Positions 50,404-58,806 of a stretch of DNA of 64,000 bases are shown one piece after another. The stretch covers positions 310,001-374,000 of the forward strand of contig NZ_ABLD01000006.1 of NCBI RefSeq assembly GCF_000172415.1, in the 5' to 3' direction. The stretch is from Paraburkholderia graminis C4D1M (GTDB lineage: Bacteria > Pseudomonadota > Gammaproteobacteria > Burkholderiales > Burkholderiaceae). A program made the position numbers and the translations under genes. The notes beneath the pieces were generated by a model. The model saw only the letters and a program-made list of their open reading frames with translations, was not told where the DNA came from and ran no database searches. Each line of letters begins with the position of its first letter. Within the stretch, counting starts at the first letter, position 1.

Positions 50404-50889
50404 ATGTCGAATCACGTATTGAACGCGGCGCAGGCCGCTGTGCCATTGCCGACGGTGAGCACGCCGCGCCGCTGGCTGAAGGCGCTCGACCGCGGCCTCA
50501 TTTCGGTCGTCGAAGTGTGCGCGGCGCTGCTACTTGCTGTGGAAATCGTGGTAATGCTGGCGGGCGTGGTATCGCGCTACGCGTTGCATCAACCTCTGGT
50601 GTGGTCGGATGAACTGGCCGGCATCCTGTTCCTTTGGCTCGCGATGCTAGGCGCTGTTCTCGCATTGCGACGCGGCGAACACATGCGTATGACCGCGCTC
50701 GTCAGCCGGTTATCGGCGGAGCGTCGCGCATTTGTCGACACGCTTGCCGTTGCGGCGTCGGTCGCATTGCTGGCGCTGCTCGTTGCGCCCGCCTATAACT
50801 ACGCATCCGGCGAAGCGGCCATCGTCACGCCTGCTTTGCAGATCAGCAATGCGTGGCGTGCGTTTGCATTGCCGATGGCGCCGCGCTGA
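50404..50889 (+). CDS. TRAP transporter small permease (DctQ), truncated by frameshift
   Basis: The 161-residue protein has the DctQ pattern: a cytosolic start, helix VEVCAALLLAVEIVVMLAGV, then SRYALHQPLVWSDELAGILFLW and LRRGEHMRMTALVSRL. It ends abruptly at AFALPMAPR just where the fourth helix should begin. The missing helix (GAALMLVVGVMRLAQ) is encoded in the next frame at the start of the DctM gene. Adding one G in ATGGCGCC near 50876-50880 would fuse DctQ and DctM in frame, the usual DctQM arrangement in this subgroup. The stop overlaps the next ATG (TGATG), so reinitiation may partly rescue it. Confidence 0.85.
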   Translation: MSNHVLNAAQAAVPLPTVSTPRRWLKALDRGLISVVEVCAALLLAVEIVVMLAGVVSRYALHQPLVWSDELAGILFLWLAMLGAVLALRRGEHMRMTALVSRLSAERRAFVDTLAVAASVALLALLVAPAYNYASGEAAIVTPALQISNAWRAFALPMAPR

Positions 50890-52289
50890 TGCTGGTCGTC
50901 GGCGTGATGCGGCTCGCACAGACTTGCCGCATGCGCGACGTCCTTATCGCTTTGGTGATCGCGGCGCTTTTCGGCGCAGCGGCGATGTGGGCAGGACCGT
51001 GGTTCCAGACGCTCGGCAAGGCGAATCTGGTCATCTTCTTTGTGGGCGTGGTTGCAATCGGCATCTTCTCCGGCGTGCCAATCGGCTTTTCGTTCGCACT
51101 CGCCACGTTCGGCTATCTCGGCCTGTCGACCTACACTCCGCTGGAAGTAGTCGTGGGGCGCATGGACGAAGGCATGTCGCATCTCGTGCTGCTGGCCGTG
51201 CCGCTCTTCGTCTTTCTCGGGTTGCTGATCGAAATGACAGGCATGGCGCGCGCGATGATCCAGTTCCTCGCGAGCCTTGTCGGTCATGTGCGCGGCGGGC
51301 TGTCGTTTGTGCTGATCGGTGCGATGTATCTCGTGTCCGGCATCTCCGGTTCCAAAGTGGCCGATATGGCGGCCATCGCGCCCGTATTGTTTCCCGAGAT
51401 GAAAAAGCGCGGCGCGTCCGAAGGCGACCTCGTCGCCTTGCTGGCCACCACCGGCGCGCAAAGCGAAACCATTCCGCCGAGCATCGTGCTGATTACGATT
51501 GGCTCCGTCACCGGGCTTTCCATTTCCGCGCTCTTTACTGCGGGGATGTTGCCGGGCGCCGTGCTCGCGCTCGTTCTGTGCGTCGTCGTGTGGTGGCGCT
51601 ATCGGAAGGAGGATTTGAGCGGCACGCAGCGCTTCAGCAAGCGGCAGATAGGCCGGCTCTTTATTGTGTCGCTGCCCGCGCTGGCGTTGCCGTTCGTGAT
51701 CCGGGCCGCGGTGGTCGAGGGCATCGCGACCGCTACGGAAGTGTCGACCATCGGCATCGCCTACTCGATGCTGATCGGCCTCCTTATCTATCGCCGTTTC
51801 GAGTGGCGACGGCTGCCCCGCATGCTTGTCGATGCAGCCACTTTGTCGGGTGCGATTCTGTTCATTATCGGCTGCGCCACGGCAATGGCATGGGCCCTCA
51901 CGCAATCGGGTTTCTCGCAGGACCTGGCGCAATGGATGGGTGCAATGCCGGGCGGCGCATACGGTTTTCTGGCCGTGTCGATCGTCGTGTTCGTGATGCT
52001 CGGCAGCGTGCTTGAAGGCATTCCGGCGATCGTGCTGTTCGGACCGTTGCTGTTTCCAATCGCGCGGCTTGCGGGCGTGCATGAAGTTCACTACGCGATC
52101 GTGGTGATTCTCTCGATGGGTGTGGGTCTCTTTTCGCCGCCGTTCGGCGTCGGCTACTACTCCGCGTGTGCGATCAGCAAGGTCAGTCCCGATGCGGGCA
52201 TCCGTCCTATCGTCGGCTATATGGGGGCGTTGATCGTAGGGCTGATTGTCGTTGCCGCGATACCCTGGATTTCAACCGGCTTTCTCTAA
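50889..52289 (+). CDS. TRAP transporter large permease (DctM)
   Basis: The 466-residue protein contains the last helix of the DctQ-like region, a linker helix and the DctM core with about twelve helices: FSGVPIGFSFALATFGYLGL, GAMYLVSGISGSKVADMAAI, ATTGAQSETIPPSIVLITIG and the C-terminal GVGLFSPPFGVGYYSACAI. It is the sodium-coupled uptake channel for the DctP ligand. The ATG at 50889 overlaps the DctQ stop. The frame stays open upstream through DctQ's missing end, so a single DctQM protein of about 630 residues was probably ancestral. Confidence 0.92.
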   Translation: MLVVGVMRLAQTCRMRDVLIALVIAALFGAAAMWAGPWFQTLGKANLVIFFVGVVAIGIFSGVPIGFSFALATFGYLGLSTYTPLEVVVGRMDEGMSHLVLLAVPLFVFLGLLIEMTGMARAMIQFLASLVGHVRGGLSFVLIGAMYLVSGISGSKVADMAAIAPVLFPEMKKRGASEGDLVALLATTGAQSETIPPSIVLITIGSVTGLSISALFTAGMLPGAVLALVLCVVVWWRYRKEDLSGTQRFSKRQIGRLFIVSLPALALPFVIRAAVVEGIATATEVSTIGIAYSMLIGLLIYRRFEWRRLPRMLVDAATLSGAILFIIGCATAMAWALTQSGFSQDLAQWMGAMPGGAYGFLAVSIVVFVMLGSVLEGIPAIVLFGPLLFPIARLAGVHEVHYAIVVILSMGVGLFSPPFGVGYYSACAISKVSPDAGIRPIVGYMGALIVGLIVVAAIPWISTGFL

Positions 52290-52381
52290 CTGCTGTCTTT
52301 CCGTTTGACCTTCGGGCGCTGCATTTTTGCCGCGCCAGGGAGTCGCTCGTCTATCAATATCTGCCGCGTGGGGAGATTTTC

Positions 52382-52921
52382 ATGAGTCGTTTCTTTGGCG
52401 AGATTCGTCAAGCGGGGTACGTGGTGCGCGATATCGAAGCCGCGATGGATTACTGGAGCCGCGTGCTCGGTGTGGGACCGTGGTTTTACAACGAACGTGT
52501 GCCGATTGAAAACTACACTTATCGCGGGCAACCATACGAAGTCCATAACTCCGTTGCGCTGGCGAACTCGGGACCGCTTCAGGTCGAACTGATTCAGACA
52601 CGAAACGACGCGCCCTCCATGTACCGCGATTTTCTCATCGCCGGCAATACAGGGCTTCAGCACAACGCTTACTGGACCACTTCGTTCGACGCCGACCTCG
52701 CGCGTTTGCAGCAGCAAGGCTTCAAGGTTGCGATGAGCGGCGAAGTCGGCCGCAATGGCCGCTTTGTTTACTTCGACACGGAGAATCATCCGGGAACGGT
52801 GATTGAGCTCTCGGAGATTGCGGGTCCAAAGGGCAAGCTCTTCGACATGATCTACGCAGCCTCACGCGATTGGGACGGCCGCGAGCCGGTGCGCCGCTTT
52901 CCTGATCTGAACGCGCTATGA
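52382..52921 (+). CDS. VOC family protein in the RuBisCO-like cluster
   Basis: The 179-residue protein has VOC repeats: QAGYVVRDIEAAMDYWSRVLG with a metal-ligand position, PLQVELIQ, GLQHNAYWTTSFDADLARLQ and the closing FVYFDTENHPGTVIELSE with His/Glu. It resembles methylmalonyl-CoA epimerase/lactoylglutathione-lyase-like members. Its stop overlaps the RLP start by ATGA, so it is coupled to that enzyme and probably acts in the same pathway, perhaps as an isomerase or epimerase. This enzyme is not part of the described OiaK/OiaX route as I know it. Confidence 0.88.
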   Translation: MSRFFGEIRQAGYVVRDIEAAMDYWSRVLGVGPWFYNERVPIENYTYRGQPYEVHNSVALANSGPLQVELIQTRNDAPSMYRDFLIAGNTGLQHNAYWTTSFDADLARLQQQGFKVAMSGEVGRNGRFVYFDTENHPGTVIELSEIAGPKGKLFDMIYAASRDWDGREPVRRFPDLNAL

Positions 52922-54216
52922 CCGACGCACAGCAGCCGCATGGCGGCGATCGCGATTCGCTCGAAGCCGATTATCTGATCGAGACGCCGCTCGATCCCGC
53001 GCGCGTCGCCGAGATCATGGCGGGCGAGCAGTCGAGTGGCACGTTCGTACGCGTGGCCAACGAAACCGACGCACTGCGCGCGCGAAGCCGCGCGAGCGTG
53101 CTGCGCATCGACGAGCTGGAACCCGCGGCGCAGCCGAGTCTTCATAGCTCATGGCTTGCCCGACAGGGCGCGCGAGGGCCGTTGCGGCGCGCGCGCGTTA
53201 CGCTGTCTTTTCCGCTTGCCAATATTGGCGCCAACTTGCCGACTCTTGCCGCGACCGTCGCAGGCAATTTGTACGACCTCGGCGAAGTCACTGGCATGCG
53301 CCTATTGTCGCTGCGTTTGCCGGCGTCTTATCGTGCGCACTTTGAAACTCCGCGTCATGGCGTGCAGGGTACGCGTGCGCTGACGCAGGTAACCGGCGGG
53401 CCGCTGATCGGCACCATCATCAAACCGAACGTGGGTCTGAGTGCGGAGGAAACCGCTGCACTGGTGCGCGATCTGTGCGAAGCAGGCGTCGATTTTATCA
53501 AGGATGACGAAGTAAGCGCGAACCCCGCGCATGCACCGCTTGCCGAACGCGTGCGCGCCGTCATGTCGGAAGTGCGCCGCTATCGCGAACGCAGCGGCCG
53601 CCCGGTCATGGTCGCCTTCAATATCACCGACGACCTCGACGCGATGCGTCGTCACGCGGAACTGGTGGAGCGCGAGGGCGGCACGTGTGTGATGGCAAGC
53701 ATCAACTGGTGCGGCTTTTCCGCTATTCAGACGCTGCGTCGCGCCACGCCGTTGGTGCTGCACGCGCATCGCAACGGCTACGGCATGATGTCGCGCGATC
53801 CGTCGCTCGGCATATCGTTTCAGGCTTATCAGACGCTGTGGCGTCTGGCCGGCGTCGATCATATGCATGTACACGGCCTCGCGGGCAAATTCGCGCAAAG
53901 CGACGACGAAGTCATCGAGTCCGCACGCGACTGCGCGACGCCGCTCGCCGCAGGCTGCGACGACACGGTATTGCCGGCGTTTTCTTCGGGACAGTGGGCA
54001 GGCACTGCGCAAGCGACGTTCGATGCAGTGCGATCCACCGACCTGTTGTTCATGTCGGGCGGCGGCATCCTCGCGCATCCCGATGGCCCCGCAGCCGGTG
54101 TGATGAGTGTGCGGCAGGCATGGGCCGCGGTAGAGGCGCGCACGCCCGTGCCGGTCTACGCGGAGCGCATGCCGGAACTGCGGCGCGCGCTCGAGTTTTT
54201 CGGCGGCCGCAAGTGA
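52918..54216 (+). CDS. RuBisCO-like protein, OiaX-type (3-oxo-isoapionate-4-phosphate transcarboxylase/hydrolase candidate)
   Basis: The 432-residue protein has the RuBisCO large-subunit fold. Active-site equivalents are retained: Lys169 (IIKP), carbamylated Lys195 with Asp197 and Glu198 (KDDE), HxHR in LHAHRNG, His317 and Lys324 (LAGK), SGGGI and PDGPAAG phosphate loop. Class IV RLPs next to DUF1537 kinases are the OiaX group, which split 3-oxo-isoapionate 4-phosphate into 3-phosphoglycerate and glycolate. It overlaps VOC (ATGA) and the kinase (GTGA). Function is by analogy; other RLP families (DK-MTP-1-P enolase) lack this kinase context. Confidence 0.85.
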   Translation: MTDAQQPHGGDRDSLEADYLIETPLDPARVAEIMAGEQSSGTFVRVANETDALRARSRASVLRIDELEPAAQPSLHSSWLARQGARGPLRRARVTLSFPLANIGANLPTLAATVAGNLYDLGEVTGMRLLSLRLPASYRAHFETPRHGVQGTRALTQVTGGPLIGTIIKPNVGLSAEETAALVRDLCEAGVDFIKDDEVSANPAHAPLAERVRAVMSEVRRYRERSGRPVMVAFNITDDLDAMRRHAELVEREGGTCVMASINWCGFSAIQTLRRATPLVLHAHRNGYGMMSRDPSLGISFQAYQTLWRLAGVDHMHVHGLAGKFAQSDDEVIESARDCATPLAAGCDDTVLPAFSSGQWAGTAQATFDAVRSTDLLFMSGGGILAHPDGPAAGVMSVRQAWAAVEARTPVPVYAERMPELRRALEFFGGRK

Positions 54217-55604
54217 GTTCACACGACGACCACAGCCGTAGCGGCGAGGCCGGCGGCGACCCGCAATACGCGTTTTACGGCGACGATTTCACCGGCGCGA
54301 CCGATACGCTCGCGCATCTCGCACGCGCCGGCTTGCGCACGATGCTGCTGTTAGCGCCACCGGACCCAGCGCGTCTGCGAAAGCTCGGCCCGCTCGATGC
54401 GATTGGCGTGGCGGGAGCCGCGCGTACGATGTCGCCGGATGAGCAGCGGGTCGAACTCACAAATGTCGGTGAGGCGTTTGCCGAACTCGGCGTGCGCGTG
54501 ATGCACTACAAGGTGTGCTCGACTTTCGATAGCGCGCCGCGAACGGGCAGCATTGGCGTGGCGATCCGCACGTTGCGCGACTATTGCGCGAATCCGCTGG
54601 TTGCAGTGATTGGCGGACAGCCCAATCTGCGGCGCTATTGCGTGTTTGGTGAGCTGTTTGCAGCGGCGGGTGCTGACGATGACAAGTCGTCCATCTATCG
54701 GATCGATCGTCACCCGACCATGAGCCGGCATCCCGTTACGCCGATGAACGAGGCGGACCTGCGCGTGCATCTGCAGCGGCAGGGCGTGGATAACGTGCAG
54801 TTCATCGACTGGCGCTGCTACGCGGCAGGCGACACCGCGCTTCGGAGCGAACTGCAAGGCCGGCTCGCTTTGCGGCCCGATGCCGTGCTGTTCGACGTGC
54901 TCGACGATTCGCATCTTCACGCGATTGGGCGCTTGCTGATGCATCAGGCGAGAAGTGCCGCGCCGCTGCTTGCGGTAGGCGCGAGCAGCGTGGCGCAGGC
55001 ATATGCGTCCGCGCTCGGCCAATCGGCCGCCAGTGAAGCAGTGCCGCGGCGCGAGCGGCTGGCTCGTGCACGCGGTCCGGTATTCGTGCTGGCCGGCAGT
55101 CTGTCGCCGTTGACCGAGGTGCAGATCCGCGCCGCGCATTCCTATCGCCACATTGAACTGGACCCGCTCCAGATGACGGGCGAATCGGCACACGGCTATC
55201 TAATGGCGCAAGTGGCGGCAATCGCCGATGCGTTGCGCAATGGAAGCAATGTGTTGGCCTTCACGGCGCGGCGCCGGTCGAACGCGTACGAAACGCCCGG
55301 CGCGCTGCCACAACTCGCGCACGCGTGTGCGTCATTGCTGCGCCAGGTGCTGGGCGCAGTGAAATTGCAGCGTGTCGGGATTGCTGGAGGAGACACCTCG
55401 AGCATCGCTGTGCGGACCTTGGGCGCATGGGGCCTGTCGTACCTTGCTCCGCTGCCGGCCGGCGTGACCGTGTGCCGCGTGCATGCCGACAGTGCCGAAC
55501 TGGACGGCGTCGAGCTAATGCTCAAGGGTGGCCAGATGGGCGACGCAGACGTGTTTCAGCAAATGCTCGAAGGGTATGGCGACGACGAACGCAGCAACGT
55601 TTAA
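54213..55604 (+). CDS. DUF1537 four-carbon-acid sugar kinase family protein, OiaK-like
   Basis: The 463-residue kinase starts at GTG 54213, overlapping the RLP stop (GTGA). It has the N-terminal substrate domain FYGDDFTGATDTLAHLA, the interdomain SVIGGQPNLRRYC-like segment, and a C-terminal nucleotide-binding domain with VFVLAGSLSPLTEVQI, GIAGGDTSSIAVRTLG and LMLKGGQMGD. DUF1537 members phosphorylate tetronate-type acids; OiaK acts on 3-oxo-isoapionate to feed OiaX. The pairing with an RLP is the basis of this assignment. Confidence 0.87.
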   Translation: MSSHDDHSRSGEAGGDPQYAFYGDDFTGATDTLAHLARAGLRTMLLLAPPDPARLRKLGPLDAIGVAGAARTMSPDEQRVELTNVGEAFAELGVRVMHYKVCSTFDSAPRTGSIGVAIRTLRDYCANPLVAVIGGQPNLRRYCVFGELFAAAGADDDKSSIYRIDRHPTMSRHPVTPMNEADLRVHLQRQGVDNVQFIDWRCYAAGDTALRSELQGRLALRPDAVLFDVLDDSHLHAIGRLLMHQARSAAPLLAVGASSVAQAYASALGQSAASEAVPRRERLARARGPVFVLAGSLSPLTEVQIRAAHSYRHIELDPLQMTGESAHGYLMAQVAAIADALRNGSNVLAFTARRRSNAYETPGALPQLAHACASLLRQVLGAVKLQRVGIAGGDTSSIAVRTLGAWGLSYLAPLPAGVTVCRVHADSAELDGVELMLKGGQMGDADVFQQMLEGYGDDERSNV

Positions 55605-55654
55605 CTGCGTTGATCGTTGATTGGCAGGTGTCCGCCGCGTCCCGATCTTCGCGA

Positions 55655-56224
55655 CTACGGATGAATGGTTTCGCCGCGATTCAGCATGCCGATGAATTCC
55701 TCGATCTTTCGCATTCGTGTTGCAGGTTTTTTGGCGTTCTGTATCCGAAACAGGATGGCGTAGCGGTTTCGTCCATTCAGCGTCGCAAAGAAGGCGCTGG
55801 CCTTGGGATTCGCAGCGAGTGCGGCCTGCAGGTCGTCCGGTACGACTGAGTTGCTGGCCGACGTATACGCAGCTTCCCAGCGGCCATCCTCTTTGGCTTT
55901 CTCGACTTCCCGCATGCCTGAAGGAAGCATTCTGCCTGCGGCGATCAGCGCTTCGGCCCGCTCTTTGTTGAGCTTCGACCAGATACTTTTTGCCGATCGT
56001 CGAGTGAAGCGTTGCAGCCAGTACTCTTCACTTTCAGCCTGTTTTTGACCGTCGATCCAGCCATGACAAAGCGCGCTCTCCAGCGCCTCTTCGTAAGTCA
56101 AGGTTGGCTGCCCGGCTCCCTTTTTGGCAAGGCGCAGCCATATTCCGGTCGACGTGTCGCCGTTTTGCGTCAACCAGTTTTCCCATTCATTCTGGTCAAG
56201 GCATGTCAGACGAGGCTCAGTCAT
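55655..56224 (-). CDS. YdeI/OmpD-associated family protein
   Basis: The 189-residue protein has the family core TGIWLRLAKKGAGQPTLTYEEA, ALCHGWIDGQKQ, WLQRFTRRSAKSIWSKLN and a later FFATLNGRNRYAILFRIQNAKKPATR segment. Members are small cytoplasmic proteins of unclear function, linked to resistance to cationic peptides in Salmonella YdeI and with a bacteriocin-protection-like name. ATG 56224 was chosen over one 21 bases earlier. It converges on the kinase gene. Confidence 0.86.
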   Translation of the reverse strand: MTEPRLTCLDQNEWENWLTQNGDTSTGIWLRLAKKGAGQPTLTYEEALESALCHGWIDGQKQAESEEYWLQRFTRRSAKSIWSKLNKERAEALIAAGRMLPSGMREVEKAKEDGRWEAAYTSASNSVVPDDLQAALAANPKASAFFATLNGRNRYAILFRIQNAKKPATRMRKIEEFIGMLNRGETIHP

Positions 56225-56282
56225 GGTGGGTCCGAATGGTTGCATTCAGGCCGAGGGCGCTTTCGTTCACCGAAGGCTTGCA

Positions 56283-56522
56283 TTACCTGCGTTCAGTATC
56301 GTCCCCGGTATCGCGTTGTGACCGGCTCTCGCTTTTACGCCCGTCTGGCCCGACATCATTACGCGACGGATGAACATCGCCATCGCCTCGCTTGCCATTG
56401 TCGGGCGAGCCGCCGGTCGCCGGCGCGCCGCGCTGATTGCCGAATGAGCCGCCGCCTGAAGCCCCGGTAGATTTCGAAGGGTTGCCCCGATCATCGTCGT
56501 CGTTCGATGGTGTGTTCGTCAT
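56283..56522 (-). CDS. Small Gly/Asp/Ser-rich disordered protein
   Basis: The 79-residue protein (MTNTPSNDDDDRGNPS...) has no hydrophobic residues to speak of and resembles hydrophilin-like disordered proteins. ATG 56522 has AGGAG at proper spacing, supporting translation. It shares this character with three other small genes in the window. Function unknown. Confidence 0.7.
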   Translation of the reverse strand: MTNTPSNDDDDRGNPSKSTGASGGGSFGNQRGAPATGGSPDNGKRGDGDVHPSRNDVGPDGRKSESRSQRDTGDDTERR

Positions 56523-56617
56523 CGTGTGCTCCTATGGGTTGCATTAGTGCGTTCATCGCGAGCAAGCCATGCGCCAGCACTACCGATACGCTCAACCCAG
56601 CACCCCCGTTTCCCACG

Positions 56618-57328
56618 CTAACTATTGCGCTGCCCACCCGCAATCACCCGCTCCAACGACAGCTTCAAATGCCGCAACATCGCCGCTTGCGCCTGGATCG
56701 CATCGCGCGCTTCAAGCGCTTCGAGAATCGCGCGATGTTCATCGGGCACCGCGCGCCACGTCGTTTCGTTTTCGAAGTGGCCGCGCAGCTTTTCCGACAG
56801 CGGACTATGCCGCGCGTCGAATAGCGAACTGACGGTGCGCACGAGCACTTCGTTGCCGGACATCTGCGCGATGGCGAGATGGAAGGCGCGGTCGGCCGTC
56901 ACGGGGATTCTGCCGGCCTCCACTTCGTGCTCCATCTCCTTGTAGATCGCCCGCAGCGCTTTGAGGTCCTTCGGCTTGCACAGCGGCGCGACGCTGGCGA
57001 CGATCGCGCCTTCGATCACGCAGCGCGCCCCCATGATGTCGAGCAGGCTGTCGCCGAGTTCGGCCTGCGAAAGCGCCGCGCCTTTTTTCGCGGGCGGCGC
57101 AGCGCACAGATAGACGCCGGAGCCCATGCGAATTTCGACGAGCCCTTCGAGTTCCAGCGCGACGAGCGCTTCGCGCACCGACGGCCGCGACACGCCGAGC
57201 GTCTCGGCCAGCGCGCGTTCGGGCGGCAAGCGGCCATTCGGCGCGAAGTCCGGCTGGGCGATCAGGTCGCGCAGCTTTTCCGCGATCTGGAGATAGAGAC
57301 GGCGAGTGTCGGCAGCTCTGGTGGTCAC
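56618..57328 (-). CDS. FadR-subfamily GntR regulator
   Basis: The 236-residue protein has a GntR winged helix: LPPERALAETLGVSRPSVREALVALELEGLVEIRMGSGVYL split across residues about 35-75, then an FCD ligand domain with metal-ligand His residues (DRAFHLAIAQMSGNEVL, DEHRAILEALEARD). FadR-type regulators such as UxuR and ExuR sense hexuronates. It diverges from the tagaturonate-reductase-like gene and probably represses the whole cluster. Confidence 0.92.
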   Translation of the reverse strand: MTTRAADTRRLYLQIAEKLRDLIAQPDFAPNGRLPPERALAETLGVSRPSVREALVALELEGLVEIRMGSGVYLCAAPPAKKGAALSQAELGDSLLDIMGARCVIEGAIVASVAPLCKPKDLKALRAIYKEMEHEVEAGRIPVTADRAFHLAIAQMSGNEVLVRTVSSLFDARHSPLSEKLRGHFENETTWRAVPDEHRAILEALEARDAIQAQAAMLRHLKLSLERVIAGGQRNS

Positions 57329-57640
57329 AAAACGTTTCCTGGCGGTGGAGCTTCATCAAGCCCGGTAAGGCGAACGCCGATTGTAGAGCGAAGCGCCAGC
57401 GGCGCAAATCGCGGCTCGGGACGAAGCTCGGGGTTTTCCCAGGGAGCCGGCAAATTGGCTTGACCAGTGAGCCAGTTTACCGTTATTTTTCGCAAAGTGG
57501 TAAGGCCGGAAGCGACGCAGCCTACGGGCGTCGCTGCGCCGCGCTCCTTGCCGAACGAAATTCCACACTGACTAAAAACCCAAACCGGACGTGCGCGGCA
57601 TCAACGTGCTGCTCGCGTGCCGAGCCTGGAGTAACCAACA
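57329..57640. other. Divergent regulatory region of the hexuronate-type cluster
   Basis: This 312-base gap separates the FadR-type regulator from its likely target operon. No gene is evident. Around 57456-57490 it is AT-richer and contains TGGCT-9-AGCCA (57456-57474), overlapping TTGACCAGTGAGCCAG, a possible operator, though it is not a clear match to a known FadR-type site. Confidence 0.45.
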
Positions 57641-58780
57641 ATGGCCAACCCGATTCTTCAATTCGGCACAAGCCGATTTTTGCAGGCGCATGCGGATCTG
57701 TTCGTGTCCGAAGCGCTCGACGCAGGGCGCGCGCTCGGCCATGTGACCGTCGTGCAGACCACGGCGAATCCGGAAAGCCTCGCGCGTATCGACGCATTGC
57801 GCGCGCAGGGCGAGTACGACGTGCGTATCCGCGGCGTGCGCCGCGAAGCAGTGATCGATACGACGACGCGTTGCCGTGCGATCAGCGAAGCATTGAACGC
57901 CAACACGGATTGGCCGACGGTGGTGGAGCGCTTCGCGCGCGATGCGCGCGTCGTGATCTCGAACACCGGCGACCGCGGCTACGAGTGTTTCGCCGACGAT
58001 ACCGCCGAGCTGCTGCGCCGCGACACCAGCGTGCCGCGCGGCTTCGCGGCGAAGCTCGTGGTGCTGCTGCACGCGCGCTTCAACGCAGGCGCCGCGCCGC
58101 TCACGCTGCTGCCTTGCGAACTCGTATCGCGCAACGGCGAGACGCTGCGTGCGCTCGTCGCCGACATCGCGCGTAGCTGGAATGCCGAGCCCGAATTCAT
58201 CCGCTATATCGAAGAGACTTGCGTGTGGGTGAACTCGCTGGTGGACCGCATCGTGTCGGAGCCGATCCGGCCGGTCGGCGCCTATGCCGAGCCGTACGCG
58301 CTGTGGGCGATCGAGCGCCAGGACGGCATGGTGCTGCCGTGCGAGCACGAAGCGATGATCGTCACCGACGATCTGCCGCACTACGAGCGTCTGAAGCTGT
58401 TGCTGCTCAATCTCGGCCACACATGGCTCGCGGAACGCTGGAAAGTCGACGCGCGCGATCCGCAGGAAAACACGTTGCATGCGATGCGCGATCCGGCGCT
58501 GCGTGCGGACCTCGAATCGCTATGGCGTGACGAGGTGCTGCCCGTTTTCGACGCGCTCGGCCAGGGCGACGACGCACGCGCGTATCTCGACGACGTGCGC
58601 GAGCGCTTCCAAAATCCGTTCCTCGATCATCGTCTCGCGGACATCGCCCGCAATCACGAGCAGAAGAAGCAACGGCGCTTTCAACCGGTGATCGATCTGG
58701 CGCATGAACTGCGTTTGCAGTTGAAGCAGCCGCGTCTTCGCGCGGCGCTCGCAACGTCGCCCGATCATCTGAACACCTGA
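57641..58780 (+). CDS. Mannitol-dehydrogenase family oxidoreductase, tagaturonate reductase-like
   Basis: The 379-residue NAD-dependent enzyme begins ILQFGTSRFLQAHADLFVSEA, the modified nucleotide loop of the polyol dehydrogenase family, and has NTGDRGYECF, CELVSRNGETLRALV and the catalytic-Lys region around LLLNLGHTWLAE. UxaB converts tagaturonate to altronate. This protein is about 100 residues shorter than E. coli UxaB, and the neighbouring altronate dehydratase supports the assignment. ATG 57641 follows TGGAG. Fructuronate or polyol activity remains possible. Confidence 0.82.
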   Translation: MANPILQFGTSRFLQAHADLFVSEALDAGRALGHVTVVQTTANPESLARIDALRAQGEYDVRIRGVRREAVIDTTTRCRAISEALNANTDWPTVVERFARDARVVISNTGDRGYECFADDTAELLRRDTSVPRGFAAKLVVLLHARFNAGAAPLTLLPCELVSRNGETLRALVADIARSWNAEPEFIRYIEETCVWVNSLVDRIVSEPIRPVGAYAEPYALWAIERQDGMVLPCEHEAMIVTDDLPHYERLKLLLLNLGHTWLAERWKVDARDPQENTLHAMRDPALRADLESLWRDEVLPVFDALGQGDDARAYLDDVRERFQNPFLDHRLADIARNHEQKKQRRFQPVIDLAHELRLQLKQPRLRAALATSPDHLNT

Positions 58781-58806
58781 CTATCAGCCCAGGAGGAGAC
58801 AGTTTC

